Under the pieces are notes generated by a model that saw only the letters and a program-made list of their open reading frames with translations, did not search any database and was not told where the DNA came from. A DNA stretch of 64,000 nt from Lomentospora prolificans (lineage: Eukaryota > Ascomycota > Sordariomycetes > Microascales > Microascaceae): positions 434,001 to 498,000 of the forward strand of contig JARFXM010000009.1 of assembly GCA_029532625.1 (NCBI GenBank), in the 5' to 3' direction. Below are positions 1 to 13,227 of this stretch, in pieces. Within the stretch, counting starts at the first letter, position 1. Each line of letters begins with the position of its first letter. Position numbers and translations under genes: made by a program.

Positions 1-3000
1 GCCTGTGCTGGACGGCACGACACCAGCAATGTGTAAGGTACGGCAGACTGTAAGAGAAACAAAGTATTGAAGCTGAGTCAAAAAACGGATTCAGCACCAC
101 CCTCTTATCTATCGATCTTGCCCCCGGGTAGACGTGACATGCGATAGTCTCCGCTGGATAGGGTGACCGATTCGTCCATGATACATCAATAGCTCATTTA
201 GGAAGCGCGCGCGGCCCACGCCCATCTGCAGGAGCCGTCATTCCATATTATTCAGTTTTTGGAGAAGACCACCACTACCAGCTCCAGTGGCAGGGAGTTT
301 TTTGAAAGTTATTTTCGCCATGTGGAAATAAACATGAGAATCACCGCCTCATACATACGTACAGAAACAAGGAGAGGGAAAGTAAATACGAGGGGACGGC
401 CAACACCAACAGTGCAGCCATATTTCTCAAAAAATCTTCAGCTACCATCGCATCATGTTGCCTCTCAACAACCATCAAGAAATTTGACGTTGACGTCTTG
501 GGAATTATCTACACGTAGGCCAGGCACTGTGCTCTTCCCATATGGTCGAGGGCGGCAGGCTCCATTGAAGTCTTGCACCCAAGCCGGGCTATTAAGGACA
601 CCTAAGATAACTGGCTTGACGTACTTGCAGTCGTGTGCGTCGTGGTTTTGGTGTGTGGTCTCACATCTTTCCAGGTGGTGAGTGGGCCTAAATGGAGGGT
701 GAGCTTGCGACGGCGGGCTGCGACACAGTATCTGTGGCGATACGGTACATCGAAGAGGTACCGCTATCACGAACCTGGCATGGCCCAGTCATATTTCACA
801 AAAAGGAAAAGAAAGGAAATAGGAGAAAATCGAGCTCTCGCAAAAGACACGCCTTCCCGGTTACGGAGTAGCGCAGGCGTGGTCCCTGTAGCTTTACTTA
901 CAGGGAAGGAGAACAGGGACGGGCTTATCGCGCCTATCAGTTCGTCCCAGGTTGGGTTCCATTGGCTGCAGCTGTGGAGACATCTACTTCCCCTTGCCTT
1001 GCAAGCTTTTGGCGCTGATGTCTGCGAGAGTTTCTTGGTTTCCCTTTTCTGCTGAGGAAAAGTGGTTCCGTCTCGGACACTTTTTTCCCGCGCACCTCAG
1101 AAGAAGGAAAAGCTCGCTCCCTGCGTCTCCAGTCTGATGCATCCTAATGTTGTGTTGGGCAGCCCGCATTGTCGATTGCAGCACCGGCCAAGCAACGAGC
1201 ATCAACTTCTTTCAACAGCTGGCTGCCTCGCTCTCAGTGGGTACCGAGTGTTAGCTGGCTGTGGAGTGGGCCAACACTTGGCCTTGTACCGGTGGCAGCG
1301 ATCAGCGCCGCGCACACGTTTGTGTCATGTTCGATGTCAAAAGTGTCGACAGAGAGCAAACAGATCCGTAACTCGATTTTTTTTCGACGTGGTCTCATTC
1401 CAACATGGACAGAAAAACAGCTTTCTGGTGGGGCCACTCTAAGAGTTTTGCGTTTTTGCGCTTTCTCGGGGTCTTGGACAGATTTTTAAGGCTGTCCCTT
1501 GGAGCGGGCTATTGTTTGACTTTTTTGGTTGCTTTCCCTTTCTGGGTACAATAGGGTGATGTCCCCTTCCGTTGCGAGAAGGGATCGGCCACGGCGTTGC
1601 CCTGTATTTCGCCTCACGATCTAATAGTGGCACAAGGGCCAGTTCCGAATTCCCGTCACCAAGGTCCTGCAATGGGAGCAGCTTACTTATCCATGGAGAC
1701 CAGTAAGCAGTGACGCGTGTGTCAGACATCGGAAACGGCCCTTGACGGAGGCGTTACAGCGAAGTAACACAGAAGGGTATGACCTGGCCAGCCAGGTACC
1801 GAAAAAGCGCGAGAAGGGTTTTGCCTAGACACGCCTCATCGAGACCTACAGATACAAAAAGTCTAGGAGATAGCGAAACGGACTGTGATTTGATAGATAA
1901 CAAATAAGAATTTCTTTTTGTCGTCCGAGGTAAAGTGGTGTGTCCCAGCATTCCATGGTTTCTTTCCGTGTTGAGCAATTATACAAAGACGCCGCTATAG
2001 GCTTCCCGGGTGTTGGGATCTCTTTTCTTCGAACCGACGCTAATGCCTTACAGGTTTGGAAACTTGGGAGGATTGGTTTGGCTGATTAGAGAAATGAAGG
2101 CTCAACGATGACGAAGTGGAATCCTGTCAGCGTCATAGCACCCTTTTCTACATCTTTAAGGTTTTATTTTTTCATTTTTCCTTTTCCTTCTTCCTTTTCC
2201 CCCAGTTGTCAATCAAAAAGGGAAAAGGTTTGAAAAAGTATCATGATGTACATTCGGGTCTTGTTGAACGACGGGACATCCCGCCATACGCGTCATAGTC
2301 TTCCGTTTGTTCCACATCGTTCTCTCCATGGGAGCCCCAAGTGCTGGTAGGAAGCGATGACGGCGCGTGCTACAAAACGAAAGAGGGCCGAACTCCACCT
2401 GGTTACACGAAAGCGGTACTAGTCGAAGCAAGCGTATCTTAAAAAAGGAGGGGAATAAAAGGAAAACAAAAAGCGTGCCTGCATTTTTTAAGCATTCAAG
2501 TTCAAAGCCCGCCCTTTCCTACTTCGACGGTCGGTTCATCCGGTGTCTCCGAGAAGAGGACAGGGAAAACAGGCGAGAGGCGAGACCAGGCCCGACGGAA
2601 GATGCGCCTTTGCCAACTTGCAGCAGGCCAGAAAAAGCAAGGTGACACGATTATGCCTACGGCCTTTTCAGTCTTGCGGCTTTGGAAAAAAGGAATTCAT
2701 GTACGACCCGCTAGAGTTAAATTCGAGTTGACCATGACGGAATACCTCCGGATAGTCGTCCACGATTGGAACTTTTTTTTTTCTTTTTCATTCCTTCCTT
2801 TCTTTTGTCTGTCCCTGCTGCAACAAAACGTGGCAAACCACCCGATTGTCGGATCTTATTGAGCGAGCCACAAGCCTTGATCTGATCATTGCCCACCTCG
2901 GGATCCTCAATTGGCCCCAGAACGGATGCAAAAAATAGAAGCGGATCCGCAAGATTGGATTCAAACCCCGGTCCCTCGAATTCGCAATGTCCAAAGAGAG

Positions 3001-3179
3001 TATTGCTGGCTTCGAAACCAGCCCGTAGCTGGCATCCAATATTCAGCGCTTGTAACGTTCTGGTCACTCGATGTTCTCATATCCCACGTCGCCGCGTGTC
3101 CTAGTGGAGCCGGGCGTGGTTCCCGCCAAGCGAAGCTAAGTCTATTCGTTAGATCAATACAGTAGAAGACAGAATGGGT
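1..3179. other. Gene-free stretch, left end
   Basis: No open frame here looks like protein: the longest run to about 140 codons, overlap one another on both strands, show no family motif and lack third-position bias. Base composition is mixed. Pyrimidine-rich runs such as the one near 2165-2210 resemble fungal leaders or promoters but lead to no coding exon. A short imperfect B-box-like string near 2955-2975 (minus strand) was examined and does not fold as a tRNA. I see nothing else. Confidence 0.6.
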
Positions 3180-4200
3180 GTCGCTAAATTTTTTAGTTAA
3201 TCTAATTATAAGAGTGGGAAAGACATGTTTTCTGGATCGTGTTGTCGGTCGCCTTGTACAAGAGATGACCACCATAATTGAAGGATGCCTAACACGATCG
3301 GTTTCTTGAACCACAGAAGTATGACACATCAATCATTAGTCAGCACAGGGTAGAGCGAGGCTGGACCCCACTTCCCGCTTAAAGTTTAAAACAGCAAGGA
3401 TGTCGTTTATAGTTGAAGGGTTCTCTTGCATCATTCAAATAATCATATTGATTATCCAGGACTTAAGTCGAATACTGTAAAGAGCGAGTCGAAACATTTT
3501 CATCCTATCACCAGGATTGAAGTTTATACTACTATCCATCAGGGCTCTAATCTAGCTATGGTGTCAGCTCGATGGGATGCTATGCTCCCGTTCTATGACG
3601 ACGATACGCTTAGGCTTCGTGAGCGCGCATTTCTACCAACCCCTCGTCAATGGAAGCTGAGTCATGAGGAAGATGCTATGAACTGGCTCCACATAGAGGT
3701 GTCGAATATGATTCTGGGAGCTTTTGCTAGGGAATACCCATCAGTCCTCCAACGTTCTCACAAGCCACCATTTAGGGAACAGACAACACCTGAGACCGTT
3801 GATATAGCATACTCTGTAAAGTTGAGATGTGATAATGTATACATAGTTATTAGCAAAGCAAATCGCAAATTGAGTAATTTTGAACAATAGCAGGTAGTGG
3901 AAGCTACATAGTGGATAGCAAAATCTTGGGCAAGAACTAAGAGGGTCTCTCTACTACTATGATACCTAACCAGTCTCTTACACACTTATTTCTTAGCTAG
4001 CTGCCTAGGGGGAGTTTGGGTGCAGGACACGAGTACGCCGACAAATATTCCTGTCCTCACATATTCTCCTTCAATAGAGAGAACCTACTACAGTTTAGAG
4101 CAGACACGAGAGAGGGGATCAAATACTCCAGCTGTCCTGTTGATTATTGGATTCTTCCACGGGTGAACCATGCCAATAGAGTCTCGCTACAATATGGAAT
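3180..4200. other. AT-rich island
   Basis: Composition drops here: hand counts of single 60-base lines give about 30-38% G+C (for example 3421-3480 and 3841-3900), clearly poorer in G+C than the coding regions of the window. The island contains the partial open frame described at 3558-3890. AT-rich patches of this size in Pezizomycotina are often remnants of repeats decayed by RIP or of old acquired DNA; neither is proven here because no second copy is visible in the window. Confidence 0.45.
3558..3890 (+). pseudogene. Fragment of a fungal hypothetical gene
   Basis: An open frame of 110 codons runs from an ATG at 3558 to a TAG at 3888-3890; the same frame stays open upstream to about 3426 without another ATG. 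The protein reads like real coding sequence: it has a stretch around FYDDDTLRLRERAF, then a WLHIEVSNMILGAF-like segment, then VDIAYSVKL and VYIVI. This layout (a W..EV segment followed by a VD(Y/F)-type strand and a hydrophobic strand) resembles the many large, fast-evolving hypothetical proteins of filamentous fungi, in which a GE-x-K/R motif usually follows the last strand; here the sequence is SKANRK, so that motif is absent. It sits in AT-rich DNA with no visible partner exons. I read it as a truncated or decayed gene; a small intact gene or chance frame remains possible. Confidence 0.3.
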
Positions 4201-5884
4201 ATGAGAACCCTAGTGGGTCCAGCGGCAATGGAATTGAATCTATTGTTTTTTGTTGCCTTCCCGCCAAACTCTTCGCTCCCATCATTTGCCTCCTCCAGTA
4301 ACCCAGTGCGTTTCCCAATATGTTGGGTAACATCAGGAGATGTATTGAAAAACAACCAGATGCCGACGCGGAACGAGGGGGAAGGGCAAGCCGAGTAGAG
4401 AATGAGAGTAGGTGAAAGGGAAAGGGGGGACGGGGACGGGGGCAACAGGGAAAAGGGGGGTTGCAAAGAAAGCGGACGAGGACAGGGAAAATGAGGGGCA
4501 TCGTGAGTCGCAATTTGTGGTTCTGGCGCCATGCAGAGCAGACCAACGCTACTCTACTCGTCCATGTCAACTCACGATAGTGCAAGGCGGTACCGGCACG
4601 ACCGGGGGTATCGCAGCAGAGCGGGCGCATCCCTCCTCTGCTTTTCCTTTCTGCCCGAACCATATTGGAATGCTGCCCTATCAATGGAGGCCTATCATCT
4701 CTGATGCCTGAATATGGTCTGACGATGCATCAATTGTGACTACCGTCTCGCCCGACCCTCCTTTTTCCCTAGGTACTTGATTTTTTCGTGATAAATCCCT
4801 TGGTCGTTTTTACGATGTGTCCCTAACATTGGCGATATTGCAATTTTGGTGAGACTCCCCTTGGCTATTGCGCCCGTTTTTCTGGGCCCTACATGTAGGA
4901 ATTGGCTTTCGCTCCGTAGCTCCGATATCAAATAAGGGGAGAGTTCTTAAGCTCTGAACTCCACAAGGAACCCCCCTGGTCCAGGGTAGGGCGGCACAAG
5001 GTGCATTCGATCAATCCAGGACGGGTTTTCCCCCGGGCCCATCCAGAGCCCAGCCAGCCATCCAGCCAATGTCTTCGGAGTACCTGTACGGGAAGGGAAA
5101 TGGGACAGCACCAGATGAGGGTGGTCCAAGCTGAAAAACGAGCTCATCCGCATGCCGAGAGCTTGCCCCGACATCGAGGAACCAGGCTCCCTCTCGAGTT
5201 TGTTTGCCAACGTAGGGCAGTGTTGTGTGGAGCAGTGTAGTGTGGTGCAATGTAGATACGCCGCAGGCGGAAAAGCACAGAGAGGCAAACCCGCTTCGCA
5301 CCCACCTTGGGAAAGTTGCCTGAACTCTCCTAATCAGGGATATCTCGGGAAAGGACACGGGGAAAACACAGCGACCAAGGGCAGCAAAAGCATGAGAAAT
5401 CAGAGAGTCGAGAGACCGAGACGGGATATGCGCCTCAGAAACGAAAGGCTCAGAGTCGCACACCAGCGCATCGGATCTCTCGCCAACCCCAGTCCCATCC
5501 ATCTATATCTGCACGCTGGTTGGTTCTGCAGAGACAGTCCCCGGGGCGTCGAGCCAAAGCCTGGGGGTACTGCTTCTTCCCACCTCAGATGCGCAGCCCG
5601 AAACGGGCTTCTTCCCCTCCAACACTCTTTCCGCCCATCGATGCCTAAACACGTATAGCTACACTTTCCTGGGTAGGATGCATCATCGGCCCATGACCCG
5701 CCATGATTCTTCGCAGGAAAAGAACCCCATCCAAGGGAGAAGAAGCGTGGTGATGGACGCCGGAGAGAGGGGCAAGTAATTGTGAAAGACGAAAACAAGG
5801 ACGAATGCGAGGCGAGGACCATCCTACCGCCACAGTCACACAAGGGGACGCTGGCGACTCAATCTGGCTGGATTATTTTTCTTT

Positions 5885-5886
<2 letters not shown>

Positions 5887-5918
<32 letters not shown>
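5887..5918 (+). repeat. Poly-T tract, 32 T
   Basis: An uninterrupted run of about 32 T, preceded by TTTTC repeats. It may be the A-tail scar of a retroposed copy on the minus strand or a plain promoter tract; no target-site duplication is evident around it. Exact length in such tracts is prone to sequencing error. Confidence 0.8.
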
Positions 5919-5919
<1 letters not shown>

Positions 5920-8900
5920 GATGGGGAGCTTGGGTCCGTCGGCCGCCGTCGCGGCATGTTGGTGTCGCCATTCTCCTCTCCTCTCCAAGCTCAAGCGCCC
6001 AGTGGCCGTAGCATACTTGTAATATTATCCGGAGGACAATGTGGACAGACAGAGCAAGGACCACGCTTGGCCCAGAGGCCTAGCCGTTGCCTTCCGCTCC
6101 CTTGTTCCCGTCCGCCGCTATCTTGTCTCCACTTCCCGCTGGGTAGATCTAGTGGTTTCTGGCTCGACCTCAATACTCTCTGATGGGCCCATCCCAGGGA
6201 TGCCAGACCTCGGATCAAACGAGGCGCAACGACACTCGACGGAGGGAAAAAAGCACCAACAAAAACACGAGCATGGCCGCCCAGGCGGCTGGGAATAACA
6301 CAAAATCATCAATCGTAGCTCCTCATCTCGCTGCCCCACTACGCCGCACCTTCTTTCGAAAACAAGCGAGAGATACCACTAGCTTGTCCCCATCTTTCCC
6401 TTTTCTTTTCTTTTTTTTTCCCTTTTTTGCTCATCGCCTTCCCAAAAAAAGTAACATGCCAGGCAGAAAGACCCCCGACGCACTGTCAGTAACGGCGTAA
6501 ATTTCATCACCCTCGGCCATCTTAGGCCCTCCAACAAAATCAATAATGGGTTAAGATAGGGTGAGGATGAATTGGGAAAGCGGAAGCAATCGCGAACCCA
6601 AGGTAGCCACCATTTGCTTTTGGCAACAAATCTCTTTTTACCCCAACCCAACCTCTTCTGATGCCCTGCCGGGTACTTCCCGCTTCCATGCTCGGATCCC
6701 GCCTCACATCTCGCCCTCTTTTCGCTTGATACCTTTCTTAATGTGTCGATGGCTTTTGAGAGCACCCTCGCTCCTCAGCCGCAGCGCACAACAAATCCGT
6801 TCGAACTAGCAAGACATGTTCGCATGTAGCTTGGAAGACACGCCCACCACCTTTCCCTTCCCGTCTTTTTCAGCCCCATAAGGAAGCTCCTCACCGAGAG
6901 GTGGCCGCTTCATACATTTTGATATATTGCCTGGGGAGGCGGGTCTGGCCTCAATGGGCCATAAACTTACCACTAACTTACAAGTATGGCTGGCCAAGCT
7001 TAGCTAAGGCCGCCCAGCAGCCGAGGTGATGGTGTCACAGCAGCGTAGTGCTGGCATGCAACATCTGCTTCTCAGATCTAAACTAATGAGGCCGTCTTCT
7101 TGCTTTTTTTCTTGCTCTCGAACCAGGCGTTGCCATTTATAGAACGTTGGCATGCGCCTCTGAGCGAACTTTCGCCTTGACATAGCCAGCAAAGAGGCGC
7201 ACGCGCCCGGTCATCAGCCAACCCGTATGCCCTATTTGTCGATAGCACGGTTTGGCAGAGACCAATGCTCTCAATTCGCAATCACTACTTCGTATTGCCC
7301 AACCTCCTATTCGCTTCCACGGAATCCTGCCAGTTGCCAGGTGCGGAAATGTTTCGGTTTCCCTCCACCAATACCGTGCTCCTCCCCAAGACCTTGCACT
7401 TGCCAGCGATCCAGGGTCCCTTCGGAAACACAGTGTGTCTACCTGACTAGCAAGGGTTCCGGGGTGCAAGGCGAGCTCCACAAAATTGAAGATCTTGAAT
7501 GACGGGCTCCTCCATCGCAAGGGGCTTTCCCCCGTCGTAACCCTCACGGACCAACACCTTAACACTCGAATGCAACATCCCAGTCCCAGCGTCTTTTTCT
7601 GCTTCTTGTCGGACCATGGAAACACAATATCCAGGCGCTCGTGGATGCTTGGTCTCATCATTTCCAGCATCCACCGCTTCGACCTTCACACCTGGGGGAA
7701 TACAAGGTTTGGTACCCTTTTTTGAGTTCGTTTAACCTTCCTATCCTGTCGGACGGAGGGAAACCAGATGGTCTTGGCGGGTCCCATCTTCCTGACCGTA
7801 CGACACTGAATAGTGCGCTAATATGGCAAGACTTTGAAAACGTCGAGCCCTGACACTATAAACAGCATCTCTTAAATTGGGATCGACCTCGCCTGTGTTT
7901 AAGATGCAGCACCAAATATTTTCCCAAGACGGATAAGAGGCACAGAGACCAAGGGCAAAAGGCGGAAGAGTGATATTAATAAAGGGAATAATAAAGAAAA
8001 GGTCTCCACAGAACACAAACTCGGTCTTAGGTGATGACAAGCAGGGCCAAATAATCAGGGAAAGCAGCAGTCGCCACGCGTCTGCTAGCCTCGTTCATTC
8101 CCTTGCAGAAAGATACTTGTCCGACTGTCAGGAACCTACCCGGGACACAGCCAGCATGATGCCGAATCGGAGTGCGTCAGGTCCAATCATCACCAATGAA
8201 AGCTTCGCCGAGCGTTCGAGGTTCCGCCCATACTCGTAGCTTACCCGAGTATTGGGGGCGGCATAAGCACAAAATGAAAGAGCCAGCAACTTGCTTTCTG
8301 GTACACTACTGTGGAGTACCTGCATTATTCTGAGCACTGGGAGAAACGAATTGCATCCCTCAAGCAACGCCATCACATTGGTTTTTATACGGCTAGGACA
8401 CCGAGTTGAGGGCCTTGCCCGATACTCGCTCTCTGCCTTCGCTACCCTGGGCATATGCGTCAAGCAAAAAAATTCCAAAAAGCGAGGAGTAAGCAAAGCT
8501 TCCGTGAGCCGTGCGGGGAAGCTCATGCATGCTGGCCTCAGCGCCGGACGCCTGCCACTTAACCCAGTATCGTACAACCGCGGGCAATAAAGATTAAATG
8601 AAAGTAGAACTTGCTCAAGTACCGTTTGCAGCCGCGCACGTCCTGCTCCATACATACGACTGGAGATCACCACATCTAGACGAGGAGTTCCTCTTAGATT
8701 TGGGCGCGCCCCTACTTAGAGCACTTGTGGTGGATTTGCGAGCTTGCGAAAAGAGGTCAAGATAGATGACCAGCTGCGAGACTTAATTTGGAGCTAATTG
8801 ATCTTGGCACCTCGAGTACCCCTACTTCCATCTCGTCTCACGTATCCTCCGTGGTCCCCAGGTCAACCTATCGTTTATCGCCAGGCAGTGCGATATCCGA

Positions 8901-11900
8901 ACTGATCCCCAAACCAGACCACCATCTCCGCACCATAAACCGGAAAGAGTGTGTGGAGATAACTATGATTCTCAACATGCACGTAGATGAGGTCGTCATT
9001 TAGTTGTAGCGCGGCGTTACACCGATGCTGTCTGTCAGTGGTATCTGTGCCTACATGCATAGTGTGTGTTTGTGCGGTGCTCACCAACCTGCCGGCTATA
9101 GAACGCCGGGGCACTTGCACTGAACCCCCCTCCCACCACTTTCAAGTCTCCATGTGCGCCTTGTCGGCAATGAGGATGATGATGGTGATGACGATGATGC
9201 CTGCCCGGCAATATTATCTAAGAGTGTACTGTCTTGAGTGCGTTGGCGATGTCGTACCTGTACAAAACTCATTGTCACTTACAGACAATTTGCAACCAAA
9301 CGGGAAGCAGTAGAGAAATGCCTCAATCATAGCCATGCCCACGTCAATACCAGTACGCGAGAGAGATTGATACACGACTCGAGGATTAGCGACTCAGCGA
9401 AAAACGGCAGGGTGTCAAATATGACCTGTCGGGATTCAAAAAAGAAATCAAGACAATCTCGAAGCGGGAGAAACACAAAAGTGATCGACGACGGGGAAGC
9501 GAGCAATGCAGTAGACGCAACTTGCTCAACAACACAAGGACTGGCCGCACAGAGACAAGAATCTAGCTCGCGATTTTGGAACTTCTCCTCTAATCGCGCG
9601 TGGCCCCTCTCTCCTCCAGCGACGCTCTCGGGCGCATCCATCACCGAAACGGTTCGTCGCTTGTACGAAACAGAGCGAGCGCAAGACGCCATTCGGGAAG
9701 CCACAGTTGGAAAGTCAAACGTCAAATTTCTTATGATCGAATCCGGAGTGGATACCAGATTCTGCACTTCTAGACACGACGTTCGTCAACATCAACGCTG
9801 TCCGACATTCCACCACCGTACATGCTTCGTCAAGCCATGTATGCCAAGAGGTAGGCTTGAGACAACAACCAGCCCAGACTGTATCTCGTTTTCCCCCTGT
9901 CTGGGGAATTCCTCCGTATGGGAAAATAGGGACATATAATAGTTGTTCTCGTCATTATTATAGATCCTTAGATCTCGACTTTGTGATCACACAAGCAAGC
10001 GCCTGAGACGGACCATTTTGGGAAGAACGCCAAGCCGGAATGGTGCAAGGCCAGGGAAGCCTGAACAAGGGTTGATCAGATAGCGTGGTGATGAGGAGGG
10101 CGATGAGCGGAGAGACCCAGGTAGGATCCAATGGATGGTTGCGTATCAATAAGAACTGTCGAGCCAGTGTCTTGCTCCGTATGCAGGCTCTAACCAGCAC
10201 TCCATCGAGCTGCACAAGGCATGGGCAAGTTGAACAGGACGGGCCAAGAAAGCCAGGGACGATATCCTCCCGCTCAGAATACGACATGTCATATTCTAGC
10301 CAACAAAGGTCTGCTCTGGAAAGAGTGATGAGGACAGGGGGTAATTGTTGCAACTCCTCATCGACCTGGGCTGCCCCTCCGTCGTTTGGGGTTCTTTCAA
10401 TGGCCTTGCGAACGTGACAGCATACGTATGTACTTCGGGTCGCGGAGTCGCATCCCACATTCTTTCTTCTTTTTCTCCTCCGGCGCCCACTAAGTAGCTC
10501 GGTACATACTACTCGGGTAAGAGATGCGAATCGAGAATCGTACCCGATGGAAAGAATTAAGGAAGGAGAAGTAAATAAATAATCCAGTGCAACGGCAGCA
10601 ACGGAGGGCGAATTTGACGACCGCAGACAGCAGGGATAAGGATGGACCCATAATTACTGGCGATGCACTCCGGTGAGCATCGGCACCGGAAGGCCAGTGG
10701 CCAGCTATCAATCTCAGTTGAGCCTGGAACATCGCCAAGGACCAGGAAGGGGAGTACCAGCACCAATTCCCCACCACCCCCCAGCACAGTAACTCACTCC
10801 CCTGTCGTAATAGCAGGTCTAGCCCGGGTCGCCCTCATGAGTGTGGAGAAGGGTATCAGGAAGGCACGGTCCAGATATATTTATGGTCTGACATGTGCTT
10901 TATCAGGCGTTCTTGCCCAATGTGGCTGCCCGCACAATTCTATCATATTTCATTTTCGCAAGGATTCTGTCGGAAGAGAAAGCAGTGTGGTTGATATCTC
11001 GGGGTTTGAGCCCAGCGCCTGCTCATTCCAATGTGGACTCGCTGACTCGAGCGGAGATGTGAACTGCGTGTACTGCGTGTACTATTCGACAGGCGCAATC
11101 GGCTCCAGCACTGTATAATCAGTATCTGGTACAACTACCAGTATCAATGTTCTCCTTCTCACTATTTTCTTTTTTATTCATTTAGCTCTAAAGGGCTTGA
11201 CATCTGTCTCACTCGCGGCAAAGGGGCGAGCGGGAAGCCGGGACAAGAGGTATCTCTCAATTGACTCAGGTGTCCCGCTTCCGAAACGGTTCCCAAGGAA
11301 CTAGATAAAGAATCGAAAGAAAACAGAAGGGGATGAATTGCACCGTCTCGCACCGTTTCCGCGCCTTTCCAAGTCGAGCTCTCATAACACAAGGCAAATG
11401 GTTCTAGATTGCACAAAGGAGTGCTGCTGCATTAACTCTCCCACTCCACAAGGGGCCAAAGCCCCTTCGAGCCGCCGTGTCCTCAACCTCCGTAGATTAG
11501 CGTGGGTTCCAGCAATGGGTTTGGTGAGCTACCAGTAATAGCGCCAGCGTGTCCGGGTCCAGGGTGATGCGACGGTATAACCCTTGACCCATGTCACCTC
11601 TGTTTCCGTGCTTATCCCTCGTCTAGCCGGATCGACGCGGTTGAGTTGGACAAGTGTGTCGATGGATGATGGTATTGCGCACGGCAATCTAGCCCGAGAA
11701 GAAAGACGCTTTCCAGCTACGGATTTGATGTTTTACTCTAGAGCCAACCCTGATGCAGATGCGTGCTCGCGAAATCACATCTGGAGCCGCCTTCAATCTA
11801 CAATGACACACTGATCAAAGAGGGAAGGGAGAAGGAAGACGCACGATGTATTAATAATAGGTTACTGTAAAGGGCTTGGATAGCATGTGCAACATCGACG

Positions 11901-13214
11901 GAAACCTATCAGCCACGCAGGAGGAGCAATTTGAACAGCGCGGAATGCTGATGAGGGGTCGTGAGCAATTCTTTGGGTCGCAGAGGGGATACATCATTCC
12001 GGGTCCCTGGTCATATCGTGGTCATCAATTGCTATCTCTTCGTTGGTCGGTTGCAAAGTTACAGGGTTTAATATGGGGTAACCGAAACGCTGTTTGCGCA
12101 TCCTAAAGAGCGCCTCAGCCAGCGGTCATCACCATGTCGCCAGCTGACAAGCTCACTCTTTTACGTCGACCTCGATTTGCGGCCCAAGGCTGAGGAAAGG
12201 AGGAAGTGGAGTCATGATGCTGGTTTGGAACCATCAGAAAACCGGAGCTGAGGATCCTGGGGTCCTGATTAGTGTGGCGCTCAATCCCCCGGCCAAACGC
12301 CCCCCCCCCATGGCGCAAACGTAATGGAATGGTTCTCAAGGGGGTCATCCTGGACTGAGCTGAAGGTGACCAGCCCGGCATGTGCCGATGAGGGACGATC
12401 GCGATTCGATTTTTATTATTCAATACGATCGATCCAGTTTCCTCGCAATTCTCGCACCGATCGCACGCACGACACGATTGCGCTTCGCCTCATCCTACGT
12501 CTCCATGTCGTCGCCGAGGTCTCCACAATCAAACATACACCATACCCAAGGCCGCTTGAGACTGAAGATGGGGGCCTTTCAAGTTAAGGTCTTGATTGGG
12601 CACTAACCAAACACGAAACGAGTGGGAGGAGGGGGAGGATGTGAGGGAGAGAGGATGACACATCCCGACCAGGTGCGCTAGTCCGTGCCAAAGAATACAG
12701 ATGAAATCGGGGGGCACAGGTTTAATCAATCCTTCTCCTGGTGTCCATGGGATATGGCGCCCATGCCGTTATACCCACCAGAAACAAAACAGTGACAACC
12801 CTGCCCAATGTTGACTGTCAGACTCTTAGAACTAGACTAATAGGCTCGAATGAATATACCCAGGCTGAAGGCAATCCTAAACGAGCGAGTCGGCCGCAGA
12901 AGGTGCCAATTCGACGGGAATATTAGCTCCCTTGAACTAACAGAATGGGTGTGGGAGCAAGCCGCGCTGAACGGTGGGTTTCCCATCCACCATTGTCAGG
13001 TTCCCTGGCCATTATCCTAGGCCCTGCTCCTTTGGCCTCTATTTTCGCTTCTCGATCGTCACTTGACCTGATGCAACCCTACTCTTCATTGTGCTTGAAC
13101 ATTTGCCTCCGCCATGCATTGCTACCATTCACTCTTCCCAGGAAGGGATGCAGTGCTAATTAAGACGACTAGCCGAAAATCGACAATTGTCTTTACGGAG
13201 CGTGCTTTGGTGCG

Positions 13215-13227
13215 CCCCCCCCCCCCC
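13215..13227 (+). repeat. Poly-C tract, 13 C
   Basis: A run of 13 C followed by TCCCC, in non-coding DNA. A similar run of 10 C lies at 12300-12309. No function is inferred. Confidence 0.8.

Noticed and set aside
2955..3030. Possible minus-strand tRNA
   Set aside because: A GGTTTGAATCC B-box-like string is present, but the T stem pairs poorly and no acceptor or anticodon arm can be built.
9238..9939. 233-codon frame on +, the longest in the left 17 kb
   Set aside because: It starts at GTG, has no family motif, no coding bias, and a 146-codon frame runs antisense through it. Possibly an exon of an unknown gene, but unsupported.
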